Shown: positions 1-11,192 of the stretch, one piece after another
Layout of the letters: the number at the start of each line of letters is the position of its first letter
Numbering within the stretch: position 1 is the first letter of the stretch
Assembly (NCBI GenBank): GCA_946800325.1
Contig: OX326956.1
Span: 14,859,167 to 14,923,166 of the forward strand
Direction of reading: 5' to 3'
From: Luzula sylvatica
Lineage: Eukaryota > Streptophyta > Magnoliopsida > Poales > Juncaceae
Length of the DNA: 64,000 bases
The notes under the pieces: model-generated
Databases searched by the model: none
Told to the model about the DNA's origin: nothing
Seen by the model: only the letters and a program-made list of their open reading frames with translations
Position numbers and translations under genes: made by a program

Positions 1-620
1 GTTATTTGAACTCCTGAAAGCGTAAAAATCTTGTTTTGAATCGAAAAACTTACTTTCTTAGTGTTTATGAAATTTGGTGAAAAGTTATGTAGTAAACGAT
101 ACGATACAAATGATCTAAAAACACGTTATTTGAACTCCACAAATCGTTAAAATCTTGTTTTGAATCGAAAAAACAACTTTCTTAGTGTTTGTGAAATTTG
201 GTGAAAACTTATGTAGTAAACGATACGATACAAATGATCTATAAACACGTTATTTGAACTCCACAAAGCGTTAAAATCTAGTTTTGAATCGAAAAACCAC
301 CTTTCTTAGTGTTTGTGAAATTTGGTGAAAAATTATGTACTAAAAGATACGATACAAATGATCCAAAAACACGTTATTTGAACTCCTGAAAGCGTTAAAA
401 TCTTGTTTTGAATCGAAAAACTTACTTTCTTAGTGTTTGTGAAATTTGGTGAAAAGTTATGAAGTAAACGATACGATACAAATGATCTAAAAACACGTTA
501 TTTGAACTCCACAAAGCGTTAAAATCTTGTTTTGAATCGAAAAACAAACTTTCTTAGTGTTTGTGAAATTTGGTGAAAAGTTATGTAGTAAAAGATATGA
601 TACGAATGATCTAAAAACAA

Positions 621-744
621 GTTATTTGAACACCTCAAAGCGTTAAAATCTTGTTTTGAATCGAAAAACAAACTTTCTTAGTGTTTGTGAAATTTGGTGA
701 ATAGTTATGTAGTAAAAGATACGATACAAATGATCTAAAAACAA
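621..744 (+). repeat. Chimeric monomer that distinguishes 12-mer from 25-mer
   Basis: The 5' part (CACCTCAAAGCG, positions 11-22) matches the monomer at 2109. The 3' part (GTGAATAG, GTAGTAAAAG, ending ACAA) matches the monomer at 3721. Those two monomers are 13 units apart in the 25-mer. A single crossover between positions 23 and 81 of a monomer would convert the 25-mer into the 12-mer by deleting 1612 bp. The same chimera recurs at 5209. Confidence 0.85.
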
Positions 745-1240
745 GTTATTTGAACTCCTGAAAGCGTTAAAATCTTGTTTTGAATCGAAAAACAAACTTA
801 CCTAGTGTTTGTGAAATTTGGTGAAAAATTATGTACTAAAAGATACGATACAAATGATCTAAAAACACGATATTTGAACTCCTCAAAGTGTTAAAATCAT
901 GTTTTGAATCGAAAAACAAACTTTCTTAGTGTTTGTGAAATTTGGTGAATAGTTATGTAGTAAAAGATACGATACAAATGATCTAAAAACAAGTAATTTG
1001 AACTCCTGAAAGCGTTAAAATCTTGTTTTGAATCGAAAAACAAACTATCTTAGTGTTTGTGAAATTTTGTGAAAAGTTATGTAGTAAAAGATACGATACA
1101 ATTGATCTAAAAACACGTTATTTGAACTCCTCAAAGCCTTAAAATCTTGTTTTGAATCGAAAATCAAACTTTCTTAGTGTTTGTGAAATTTGGAGAAAAG
1201 TTATGTAGTAAAAGATACGATACAAATGATATAAAAACAC

Positions 1241-1364
1241 GATATTTGAACTCCTCAAAGCGTTAAAATCTTGTTTTGAATCGAAAAACAAACTTTCTTA
1301 GTGTTTGTGAAATTTGGTGAAAAGTTATGTAGTAAAAGATACGATACAAATGATCTAAAAACAC
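1241..1364 (+). repeat. Reference satellite monomer (close to consensus)
   Basis: This copy differs from the consensus I read mainly at position 2 (GATATTT instead of GTTATTT) and serves as the numbering frame. Landmarks by monomer position: CTCCTCAAAG 11-20; inverted repeat 31-51; HinfI GAATC 38-42; TaqI TCGA 41-44; AAATTT 70-75; GTTATG 84-89; GATACGATAC, a perfect 5-bp tandem, 98-107; GATC (MboI/Sau3AI) 112-115; A5 117-121. CpG sites lie at 21-22, 42-43, 102-103 and, when position 124 is C, at the monomer junction. Confidence 0.95.
1271..1291. repeat. Intramonomer inverted repeat (dyad), representative copy
   Basis: Arms TTGTTTT and AAAACAA are perfect 7-bp reverse complements around the 7-nt spacer GAATCGA, at monomer positions 31-37 and 45-51. 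The consensus-type monomer carries it intact. The AA50-51TT types (starts 1, 373, 3225 and many others) shorten the arms to GTTTT/AAAAC. The C49T, C49G and T31A types introduce one mismatch. The array therefore alternates dyad-intact and dyad-weakened units. Dyad symmetry is a reported feature of many centromeric satellites; a role here is inference. Confidence 0.8.
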
Positions 1365-1488
1365 GATATTTGAACTCCTCAAAGCGTTAAAATCTTGTTT
1401 TGAATCGAAAAACAAACTTTCTTAGTGTTTGTGAAATTTGGTGAAAAGTTGTGTAGTAAAAGATACGATACAATTGATCCAAAAACAC

Positions 1489-4400
1489 GTTATTTGAACT
1501 CCTGAAAGCGTAAAAATCTTGTTTTGAATCGAAAAACTTACTTTCTTAGTGTTTATGAAATTTGGTGAAAAGTTATGTAGTAAACGATACGATACAAATG
1601 ATCTAAAAACACGTTATTTGAACTCCACAAATCGTTAAAATCTTGTTTTGAATCGAAAAAACAACTTTCTTAGTGTTTGTGAAATTTGGTGAAAACTTAT
1701 GTAGTAAACGATACGATACAAATGATCTATAAACACGTTATTTGAACTCCACAAAGCGTTAAAATCTAGTTTTGAATCGAAAAACCACCTTTCTTAGTGT
1801 TTGTGAAATTTGGTGAAAAATTATGTACTAAAAGATACGATACAAATGATCCAAAAACACGTTATTTGAACTCCTGAAAGCGTTAAAATCTTGTTTTGAA
1901 TCGAAAAACTTACTTTCTTAGTGTTTGTGAAATTTGGTGAAAAGTTATGAAGTAAACGATACGATACAAATGATCTAAAAACACGTTATTTGAACTCCAC
2001 AAAGCGTTAAAATCTTGTTTTGAATCGAAAAACAAACTTTCTTAGTGTTTGTGAAATTTGGTGAAAAGTTATGTAGTAAAAGATATGATACGAATGATCT
2101 AAAAACAAGTTATTTGAACACCTCAAAGCGTTAAAATCTTGTTTTGAATCGAAAAACAAACTTTCTTAGTGTTTGTGAAATTTGGTGAAAAGTTATGTAC
2201 TAAAAGATACGATACAAATGATCTAAAAACACGATATTTGAACTCCTCAAAGAGTTAAAATCATGTTTTGAATCGAAAAACAAACTTTCTTAGCGTTTGT
2301 GAAATTTGGTGAAAAGTTATGTAGTAAAAGATACGATACAAATGATCCAAAAACAAGTTATTTGAACTCCTCAAAGCGTTAAAATCTTGTTTTGAATCGA
2401 AAAACAAACTTTCTTAGTGTTTGTGAAATTTGGTGAAAAGTTATGTAGTAAAAGATACGATACAAATGATATAAAAACAAGTTATTTGAACTCCTCAAAG
2501 CATTAAAATCTTGTTTTGAATCGAAAAACAAACTTTTTTAGCGTTTGTGAAATTTGGTGAAAAGTTATGTAGTAAAAGATACGATACAATTGATCTAAAA
2601 ACACGTTATTTGAACTCCTGAAAGCGTTAAAATCTTGTTTTGAATCGAAAAACAAACTTTCTTAGTGTTTGTGAAATTTGGTGAAAAGTTATGTACTAAA
2701 AGATACGATACAAATGATCCAAAAACAAGTTATTTGAACTCCTCAAAGCGTTAAAATCTTGTTTTGAATCGAAAAACAAACTTTCTTAGTGTTTGTGAAA
2801 TTTGGTGAAAAGTTATGTAGTAAAAGATACGATACAAATGATCCAAAAACAAGTTATTTGAACTCCTCAAAGCGTTAAAATCTTGTTTTGAATCGAAAAA
2901 TAAACTTTCTTAGTGTTTGTGAAATTTGGTGAAAAGTTGTGTAGTAAAAGATACGATACAAATGATCTAAAAACAAGTTATTTGAACTCCTCAAAGTATT
3001 AAAATCTTGTTTTGAATCGAAAAACAAACTTTTTTAGCGTTTGTGAAATTTGGTGAAAAGTTATGTTGTAAAAGATACGGTACAATTGATCTAAAAACAC
3101 GTTATTTGAACTCCTTAAAGCGTTAAAATCTTGTTTTGAATCGAAAAACAAACTTTCTTAGCGTTTGTGAAATTTGGTGAAAAGTTATGTAGTAAAAGAT
3201 ACGATACAATTGATCTAAAAACACGTTATTTGAACTCCTGAAAGCGTTAAAATCTTGTTTTGAATCGAAAAACTTACTTTCTTAGTGTTTGTGAAATTTG
3301 GTGAAAAGTTATGTAGTAAACGATACGATACTAATGATCTAAAAACACGTTATTTGAACTCCACAAAGCGTTAAAATCTTGTTATGAATCGAAAAACAAA
3401 CTTTCTTAGTGTTTGTGAAATTTGGTGAAAAGTTATGTAGTAAAAGATACGATGCAAATGATCTAAAAACAAGTTATTTGAACACCTCAAAGCGTTAAAA
3501 TCTTGTTTTGAATCGAAAAACAAACTTTCTCAGTGTTTGTGAAATTTGGTGAAAAGTTATGTAATAAAAGATACGATACAAGTGATCTAAAAACACGATA
3601 TTTGAACTCCTCAAAGCGTTAAAATCATGTTTTGAATCGAAAAACAAACTTTCTTAGCATTTGTGAAATTTGGTGAAAACTTATGTAGTAAAAGATACGA
3701 TACAAATGATCCAAAAACAAGTTATTTGAACTCCTCAAAGCATTAAAATCTTGTTTTGAATCGAAAAACAAACTTTCTTAGTGTTTGTGAAATTTGGTGA
3801 ATAGTTATGTAGTAAAAGATACGATACAAATGATCTAAAAACAAGTTATTTGAACTCCTGAAAGCGTTAAAATCTTGTTTTGAATCGAAAAACAAACTTA
3901 CCTAGTGTTTGTGAAATTTGGTGAAAAATTATGTACTAAAAGATACGATACAAATGATCTAAAAACACGATATTTGAACTCCTCAAAGTGTTAAAATCAT
4001 GTTTTGAATCGAAAAACAAACTTTCTTAGTGTTTGTGAAATTTGGTGAATAGTTATGTAGTAAAAGATACGATACAAATGATCTAAAAACAAGTAATTTG
4101 AACTCCTGAAAGCGTTAAAATCTTGTTTTGAATCGAAAAACAAACTATCTTAGTGTTTGTGAAATTTTGTGAAAAGTTATGTAGTAAAAGATACGATACA
4201 ATTGATCTAAAAACACGTTATTTGAACTCCTCAAAGCCTTAAAATCTTGTTTTGAATCGAAAATCAAACTTTCTTAGTGTTTGTGAAATTTGGAGAAAAG
4301 TTATGTAGTAAAAGATACGATACAAATGATATAAAAACACGATATTTGAACTCCTCAAAGCGTTAAAATCTTGTTTTGAATCGAAAAACAAACTTTCTTA

Positions 4401-4588
4401 GTGTTTGTGAAATTTGGTGAAAAGTTATGTAGTAAAAGATACGATACAAATGATCTAAAAACACGATATTTGAACTCCTCAAAGCGTTAAAATCTTGTTT
4501 TGACTCGAAAAACAAACTTTCTTAGTGTTTGTGAAATTTGGTGAAAAGTTGTGTAGTAAAAGATACGATACAATTGATCCAAAAACAC
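1489..4588 (+). repeat. 25-mer subunit of the 37-mer (first copy)
   Basis: Shares its first five monomers (1489-2108) and last six (3845-4588) with the 12-mer. Between them it carries 13 extra monomers' worth of sequence. In order these include AAAGAGTT (2233), a near-consensus unit with GATATAAAA (2357), AAAGCATT (2481), AAATAAAC (2853), AAAGTATT with GATACGGTAC (2977), CTCCTTAAAG (3101), GTTATGAATC (3349), TCTCAG with GTAATAAAAG (3473), ATCATG with TAGCAT (3597) and an AAAGCATT/GAATAG hybrid (3721). Several of these types recur in the same relative order elsewhere in the window. Confidence 0.9.
3845..4588 (+). repeat. Six-monomer tail module (types 7-12)
   Basis: Types CTTACCTAG, AAAGTGTT/ATCATG, ATTTTGTG, AAAGCCTT/GGAGAAAAG, near-consensus, GTTGTGTAG. 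The module occurs seven times (745, 3845, 5333, 8433, 18479, 26043, 40548) and always directly precedes the anchor cassette. The monomer before it varies: a CACCTC/GAATAG or AAAGCATT/GAATAG hybrid in the first 9 kb, and a GGACTCC/GAATAG monomer at 18355, 25919 and 40424. GTAATTTG at the start of the third unit is limited to the first 9 kb; later copies read GTTATTTG. Confidence 0.87.
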
Positions 4589-6076
4589 GTTATTTGAACT
4601 CCTGAAAGCGTAAAAATCTTGTTTTGAATCGAAAAACTTACTTTCTTAGTGTTTATGAAATTTGGTGAAAAGTTATGTAGTAAACGATACGATACAAATG
4701 ATCTAAAAACACGTTATTTGAACTCCACAAATCGTTAAAATCTTGTTTTGAATCGAAAAAACAACTTTCTTAGTGTTTGTGAAATTTGGTGAAAACTTAT
4801 GTAGTAAACGATACGATACAAATGATCTATAAACACGTTATTTGAACTCCACAAAGCGTTAAAATCTAGTTTTGAATCGAAAAACCACCTTTCTTAGTGT
4901 TTGTGAAATTTGGTGAAAAATTATGTACTAAAAGATACGATACAAATGATCCAAAAACACGTTATTTGAACTCCTGAAAGCGTTAAAATCTTGTTTTGAA
5001 TCGAAAAACTTACTTTCTTAGTGTTTGTGAAATTTGGTGAAAAGTTATGAAGTAAACGATACGATACAAATGATCTAAAAACACGTTATTTGAACTCCAC
5101 AAAGCGTTAAAATCTTGTTTTGAATCGAAAAACAAACTTTCTTAGTGTTTGTGAAATTTGGTGAAAAGTTATGTAGTAAAAGATATGATACGAATGATCT
5201 AAAAACAAGTTATTTGAACACCTCAAAGCGTTAAAATCTTGTTTTGAATCGAAAAACAAACTTTCTTAGTGTTTGTGAAATTTGGTGAATAGTTATGTAG
5301 TAAAAGATACGATACAAATGATCTAAAAACAAGTTATTTGAACTCCTGAAAGCGTTAAAATCTTGTTTTGAATCGAAAAACAAACTTACCTAGTGTTTGT
5401 GAAATTTGGTGAAAAATTATGTACTAAAAGATACGATACAAATGATCTAAAAACACGATATTTGAACTCCTCAAAGTGTTAAAATCATGTTTTGAATCGA
5501 AAAACAAACTTTCTTAGTGTTTGTGAAATTTGGTGAATAGTTATGTAGTAAAAGATACGATACAAATGATCTAAAAACAAGTAATTTGAACTCCTGAAAG
5601 CGTTAAAATCTTGTTTTGAATCGAAAAACAAACTATCTTAGTGTTTGTGAAATTTTGTGAAAAGTTATGTAGTAAAAGATACGATACAATTGATCTAAAA
5701 ACACGTTATTTGAACTCCTCAAAGCCTTAAAATCTTGTTTTGAATCGAAAATCAAACTTTCTTAGTGTTTGTGAAATTTGGAGAAAAGTTATGTAGTAAA
5801 AGATACGATACAAATGATATAAAAACACGATATTTGAACTCCTCAAAGCGTTAAAATCTTGTTTTGAATCGAAAAACAAACTTTCTTAGTGTTTGTGAAA
5901 TTTGGTGAAAAGTTATGTAGTAAAAGATACGATACAAATGATCTAAAAACACGATATTTGAACTCCTCAAAGCGTTAAAATCTTGTTTTGAATCGAAAAA
6001 CAAACTTTCTTAGTGTTTGTGAAATTTGGTGAAAAGTTGTGTAGTAAAAGATACGATACAATTGATCCAAAAACAC
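4589..6076 (+). repeat. 12-mer subunit (second copy)
   Basis: Starts with GCGTAAAAATC at 4589 and ends with GTTGTGTAG...CAATTGATCC before 6077. It carries TTGAATCG in its last monomer, not the TTGACTCG seen at the end of each 25-mer, so the two end monomers can be told apart. Confidence 0.9.
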
Positions 6077-9000
6077 GTTATTTGAACTCCTGAAAGCGTA
6101 AAAATCTTGTTTTGAATCGAAAAACTTACTTTCTTAGTGTTTATGAAATTTGGTGAAAAGTTATGTAGTAAACGATACGATACAAATGATCTAAAAACAC
6201 GTTATTTGAACTCCACAAATCGTTAAAATCTTGTTTTGAATCGAAAAAACAACTTTCTTAGTGTTTGTGAAATTTGGTGAAAACTTATGTAGTAAACGAT
6301 ACGATACAAATGATCTATAAACACGTTATTTGAACTCCACAAAGCGTTAAAATCTAGTTTTGAATCGAAAAACCACCTTTCTTAGTGTTTGTGAAATTTG
6401 GTGAAAAATTATGTACTAAAAGATACGATACAAATGATCCAAAAACACGTTATTTGAACTCCTGAAAGCGTTAAAATCTTGTTTTGAATCGAAAAACTTA
6501 CTTTCTTAGTGTTTGTGAAATTTGGTGAAAAGTTATGAAGTAAACGATACGATACAAATGATCTAAAAACACGTTATTTGAACTCCACAAAGCGTTAAAA
6601 TCTTGTTTTGAATCGAAAAACAAACTTTCTTAGTGTTTGTGAAATTTGGTGAAAAGTTATGTAGTAAAAGATATGATACGAATGATCTAAAAACAAGTTA
6701 TTTGAACACCTCAAAGCGTTAAAATCTTGTTTTGAATCGAAAAACAAACTTTCTTAGTGTTTGTGAAATTTGGTGAAAAGTTATGTACTAAAAGATACGA
6801 TACAAATGATCTAAAAACACGATATTTGAACTCCTCAAAGAGTTAAAATCATGTTTTGAATCGAAAAACAAACTTTCTTAGCGTTTGTGAAATTTGGTGA
6901 AAAGTTATGTAGTAAAAGATACGATACAAATGATCCAAAAACAAGTTATTTGAACTCCTCAAAGCGTTAAAATCTTGTTTTGAATCGAAAAACAAACTTT
7001 CTTAGTGTTTGTGAAATTTGGTGAAAAGTTATGTAGTAAAAGATACGATACAAATGATATAAAAACAAGTTATTTGAACTCCTCAAAGCATTAAAATCTT
7101 GTTTTGAATCGAAAAACAAACTTTTTTAGCGTTTGTGAAATTTGGTGAAAAGTTATGTAGTAAAAGATACGATACAATTGATCTAAAAACACGTTATTTG
7201 AACTCCTGAAAGCGTTAAAATCTTGTTTTGAATCGAAAAACAAACTTTCTTAGTGTTTGTGAAATTTGGTGAAAAGTTATGTACTAAAAGATACGATACA
7301 AATGATCCAAAAACAAGTTATTTGAACTCCTCAAAGCGTTAAAATCTTGTTTTGAATCGAAAAACAAACTTTCTTAGTGTTTGTGAAATTTGGTGAAAAG
7401 TTATGTAGTAAAAGATACGATACAAATGATCCAAAAACAAGTTATTTGAACTCCTCAAAGCGTTAAAATCTTGTTTTGAATCGAAAAATAAACTTTCTTA
7501 GTGTTTGTGAAATTTGGTGAAAAGTTGTGTAGTAAAAGATACGATACAAATGATCTAAAAACAAGTTATTTGAACTCCTCAAAGTATTAAAATCTTGTTT
7601 TGAATCGAAAAACAAACTTTTTTAGCGTTTGTGAAATTTGGTGAAAAGTTATGTTGTAAAAGATACGGTACAATTGATCTAAAAACACGTTATTTGAACT
7701 CCTTAAAGCGTTAAAATCTTGTTTTGAATCGAAAAACAAACTTTCTTAGCGTTTGTGAAATTTGGTGAAAAGTTATGTAGTAAAAGATACGATACAATTG
7801 ATCTAAAAACACGTTATTTGAACTCCTGAAAGCGTTAAAATCTTGTTTTGAATCGAAAAACTTACTTTCTTAGTGTTTGTGAAATTTGGTGAAAAGTTAT
7901 GTAGTAAACGATACGATACTAATGATCTAAAAACACGTTATTTGAACTCCACAAAGCGTTAAAATCTTGTTATGAATCGAAAAACAAACTTTCTTAGTGT
8001 TTGTGAAATTTGGTGAAAAGTTATGTAGTAAAAGATACGATGCAAATGATCTAAAAACAAGTTATTTGAACACCTCAAAGCGTTAAAATCTTGTTTTGAA
8101 TCGAAAAACAAACTTTCTCAGTGTTTGTGAAATTTGGTGAAAAGTTATGTAATAAAAGATACGATACAAGTGATCTAAAAACACGATATTTGAACTCCTC
8201 AAAGCGTTAAAATCATGTTTTGAATCGAAAAACAAACTTTCTTAGCATTTGTGAAATTTGGTGAAAACTTATGTAGTAAAAGATACGATACAAATGATCC
8301 AAAAACAAGTTATTTGAACTCCTCAAAGCATTAAAATCTTGTTTTGAATCGAAAAACAAACTTTCTTAGTGTTTGTGAAATTTGGTGAATAGTTATGTAG
8401 TAAAAGATACGATACAAATGATCTAAAAACAAGTTATTTGAACTCCTGAAAGCGTTAAAATCTTGTTTTGAATCGAAAAACAAACTTACCTAGTGTTTGT
8501 GAAATTTGGTGAAAAATTATGTACTAAAAGATACGATACAAATGATCTAAAAACACGATATTTGAACTCCTCAAAGTGTTAAAATCATGTTTTGAATCGA
8601 AAAACAAACTTTCTTAGTGTTTGTGAAATTTGGTGAATAGTTATGTAGTAAAAGATACGATACAAATGATCTAAAAACAAGTAATTTGAACTCCTGAAAG
8701 CGTTAAAATCTTGTTTTGAATCGAAAAACAAACTATCTTAGTGTTTGTGAAATTTTGTGAAAAGTTATGTAGTAAAAGATACGATACAATTGATCTAAAA
8801 ACACGTTATTTGAACTCCTCAAAGCCTTAAAATCTTGTTTTGAATCGAAAATCAAACTTTCTTAGTGTTTGTGAAATTTGGAGAAAAGTTATGTAGTAAA
8901 AGATACGATACAAATGATATAAAAACACGATATTTGAACTCCTCAAAGCGTTAAAATCTTGTTTTGAATCGAAAAACAAACTTTCTTAGTGTTTGTGAAA

Positions 9001-9176
9001 TTTGGTGAAAAGTTATGTAGTAAAAGATACGATACAAATGATCTAAAAACACGATATTTGAACTCCTCAAAGCGTTAAAATCTTGTTTTGACTCGAAAAA
9101 CAAACTTTCTTAGTGTTTGTGAAATTTGGTGAAAAGTTGTGTAGTAAAAGATACGATACAATTGATCCAAAAACAC
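6077..9176 (+). repeat. 25-mer subunit (second copy)
   Basis: Follows the monomer order of 1489-4588 at an offset of 4588 bp, including the 13 extra monomers (about 6821-8432) and the terminal TTGACTCG at about 9089. Confidence 0.9.
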
Positions 9177-9796
9177 GTTATTTGAACTCCTGAAAGCGTA
9201 AAAATCTTGTTTTGAATCGAAAAACTTACTTTCTTAGTGTTTATGAAATTTGGTGAAAAGTTATGTAGTAAACGATACGATACAAATGATCTAAAAACAC
9301 GTTATTTGAACTCCACAAATCGTTAAAATCTTGTTTTGAATCGAAAAAACAACTTTCTTAGTGTTTGTGAAATTTGGTGAAAACTTATGTAGTAAACGAT
9401 ACGATACAAATGATCTATAAACACGTTATTTGAACTCCACAAAGCGTTAAAATCTAGTTTTGAATCGAAAAACCACCTTTCTTAGTGTTTGTGAAATTTG
9501 GTGAAAAATTATGTACTAAAAGATACGATACAAATGATCCAAAAACACGTTATTTGAACTCCTGAAAGCGTTAAAATCTTGTTTTGAATCGAAAAACTTA
9601 CTTTCTTAGTGTTTGTGAAATTTGGTGAAAAGTTATGAAGTAAACGATACGATACAAATGATCTAAAAACACGTTATTTGAACTCCACAAAGCGTTAAAA
9701 TCTTGTTTTGAATCGAAAAACAAACTTTCTTAGTGTTTGTGAAATTTGGTGAAAAGTTATGTAGTAAAAGATATGATACGAATGATCTAAAAACAA
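9177..9796 (+). repeat. Anchor cassette (types 1-5), fifth copy
   Basis: Five monomers with GTGTTTATG, TCTATAAAC, CTAGTTTTG/ACCACC, GTTATGAAG and GATATGATACG. The cassette is found nine times: 1, 1489, 4589, 6077, 9177, 19223, 26787, 41292 and 50224. Spacings in monomers are 12, 25, 12, 25, 81, 61, 117 and 72. It is absent from the last 13 kb. Confidence 0.9.
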
Positions 9797-11186
9797 GTTA
9801 TTTGAACACCTCAAAGCGTTAAAATCTTGTTTTGAATCGAAAAACAAACTTTCTTAGTTTTTGTGAAATTTGGTGAAAAGTTATGTACTAAAAGATACGA
9901 TACAAATGATCTAAAAACACGATATTTGAACTCCTCAAAGAGTTAAAATCATGTTTTGAATCGAAAAACAAACTTTCTTAGCGTTTGTGAAATTTGGTGA
10001 AAAGTTATGTAGTAAAAGATACGATACAAATGATCCAAAAACAAGTTATTTGAACTCCTCAAAGCGTTAAAATCTTGTTTTGAATCGAAAAACAAACTTT
10101 CTTAGTGTTTGTGAAATTTGGTGAAAAGTTATGTAGTAAAAGATACGATACAAATGATATAAAAACAAGTTATTTGAACTCCTCAAAGCATTAAAATCTT
10201 GTTTTGAATCGAAAAACAAACTTTTTTAGCGTTTGTGAAATTTGGTGAAAAGTTATGTAGTAAAAGATACGATACAATTGATCTAAAAACACGTTATTTG
10301 AACTCCTTAAAGCGTAAAAATCTTGTTTTGAATCGAAAAACAAACTTTCTTAGTGTTTGTGAAATTTGGTGAAAAGTTATGTAGTAAAAGATACGATACA
10401 ATTGATCTAAAAACACGTTATTTGAACTCCTGAAAGCGTTAAAATCTTGTTTTGAATCGAAAAACTTACTTTCTTAGTGTTTGTGAAATTTGGTGAAAAG
10501 TTTTGTACTAAAAGATACGATACAAATGATCTAAAAACACGATATTTGAACTCCTCAAAGCGTTAAAATCATGTTTTGAATCGAAAAACAAACTTTCTTA
10601 GCATTTGTGAAATTTGGTGAAAAGTTATGTAGTAAAAGATACGATACAAATGATCCAAAAACAAGTTATTTGAACTCGTCAAAGCGTTAAAATCTTGTTT
10701 TGAATCGAAAAACAAACTTTTTTAGTGTTTGTGAAATTTGGTGAAAAGTTATGCAGTAAAAGATACGATGCAAATGATCTAAAAACAAGTTATTTGAACA
10801 CCTTAAAGCGTTAAAATCTTGTTTTGAATCGAAAAACAAACTTTCTTAGTGTTTGTGAAATTTGGTGAAAAGTTATGTACTAAAAGATACGATACAAATG
10901 ATCTAAAAACACGATATTTGAACTCCTCAAAGTGTTAAAATCATGTTTTGAATCGAAAAACATACTTTCTTAGCAGTTGTGAAATTTGGTGAAAAGTTAT
11001 GTAGTAAAAGATACGATACAAATGATCCAAAAACACGTTATTTGAACTCCACAAAGCGTTAAAATCTTGTTGTGAATCGAAAAACAAACTTTCTTAGTGT
11101 TTGTGAAATTTGGTGAAAAGTTATGTAGTAAAAGATACGATGCAAATGATCTAAAAACAAGTTATTTGAACACCTCAAAGCGTTAA

Positions 11187-11192
11187 AAGCTT
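11187..11192. other. Diagnostic HindIII site created by T29G (first of about 12)
   Basis: AAGCTT arises in the AAAGCTTG monomer type only. I see it in the monomers near 11161, 16371, 21083, 22943, 23067, 28645, 30504, 30628, 34224, 37944, 43144 and 52084, and not in the first 11 kb or the last 11 kb. The first site lies in the CACCTC-type unit that follows the GTTGTGAATC or TAGCAG unit. The sites give an uneven ladder that reports HOR spacing, in contrast to the nearly universal TaqI site (positions 41-44). Confidence 0.85.

Larger units (their letters stand above)
1..1488 (+). repeat. 12-mer subunit of the 37-mer (first copy)
   Basis: Twelve monomers of distinct type in fixed order. Diagnostic marks: 1 GTGTTTATG; 2 CAAATCGTT and TCTATAAAC; 3 CTAGTTTTG and ACCACC; 4 GTTATGAAG; 5 GATATGATACG; 6 GAACACCTC with GTGAATAG; 7 CTTACCTAG; 8 AAAGTGTT with ATCATG; 9 GTAATTTG with ATTTTGTG; 10 AAAGCCTT with GGAGAAAAG and GATATAAAA; 11 near consensus; 12 GTTGTGTAG and CAATTGATCC. 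It matches 4589-6076. Confidence 0.92.
1..4588 (+). repeat. 37-monomer higher-order repeat, copy 1
   Basis: Exactly 37 x 124 bp. It begins with the anchor monomer (GCGTAAAAATC, GTGTTTATG) and ends with a monomer carrying GTTGTGTAG, CAATTGATCC and a private TTGACTCG at 4501. It is built from a 12-mer (1-1488) followed by a 25-mer (1489-4588). The same 4588-bp order restarts at 4589 with the same private variants at corresponding places (for example ATACTAATG near 3329/7917, ACAAGTGATC near 3569/8157, TTGACTCG near 4501/9089). I saw no difference in the stretches I compared by eye. Confidence 0.92.
4589..9176 (+). repeat. 37-monomer higher-order repeat, copy 2
   Basis: Second tandem copy of the 4588-bp unit, in register with copy 1 throughout, including the CGGTAC monomer, the TCTCAG monomer and the terminal TTGACTCG variant. 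A third copy starts at 9177 but keeps the order only for about nine monomers. From 10293 the sequence switches to CTCCTTAAAGCGTAAAAATC, which the first two copies lack at that place. Confidence 0.92.

Noticed and set aside
166..248. TATA-like strings (TCTATAAAC in type 2, GATATAAAA in several types) as promoters
   Set aside because: They are single-base variants of the satellite at positions 112-121, recur with the HOR, and have no gene downstream.
3473..3596. AATAAA strings (GTAATAAAAG, AAATAAAC) as polyadenylation signals
   Set aside because: They arise by one substitution in the AT-rich monomer and repeat with it. No transcript unit is visible.
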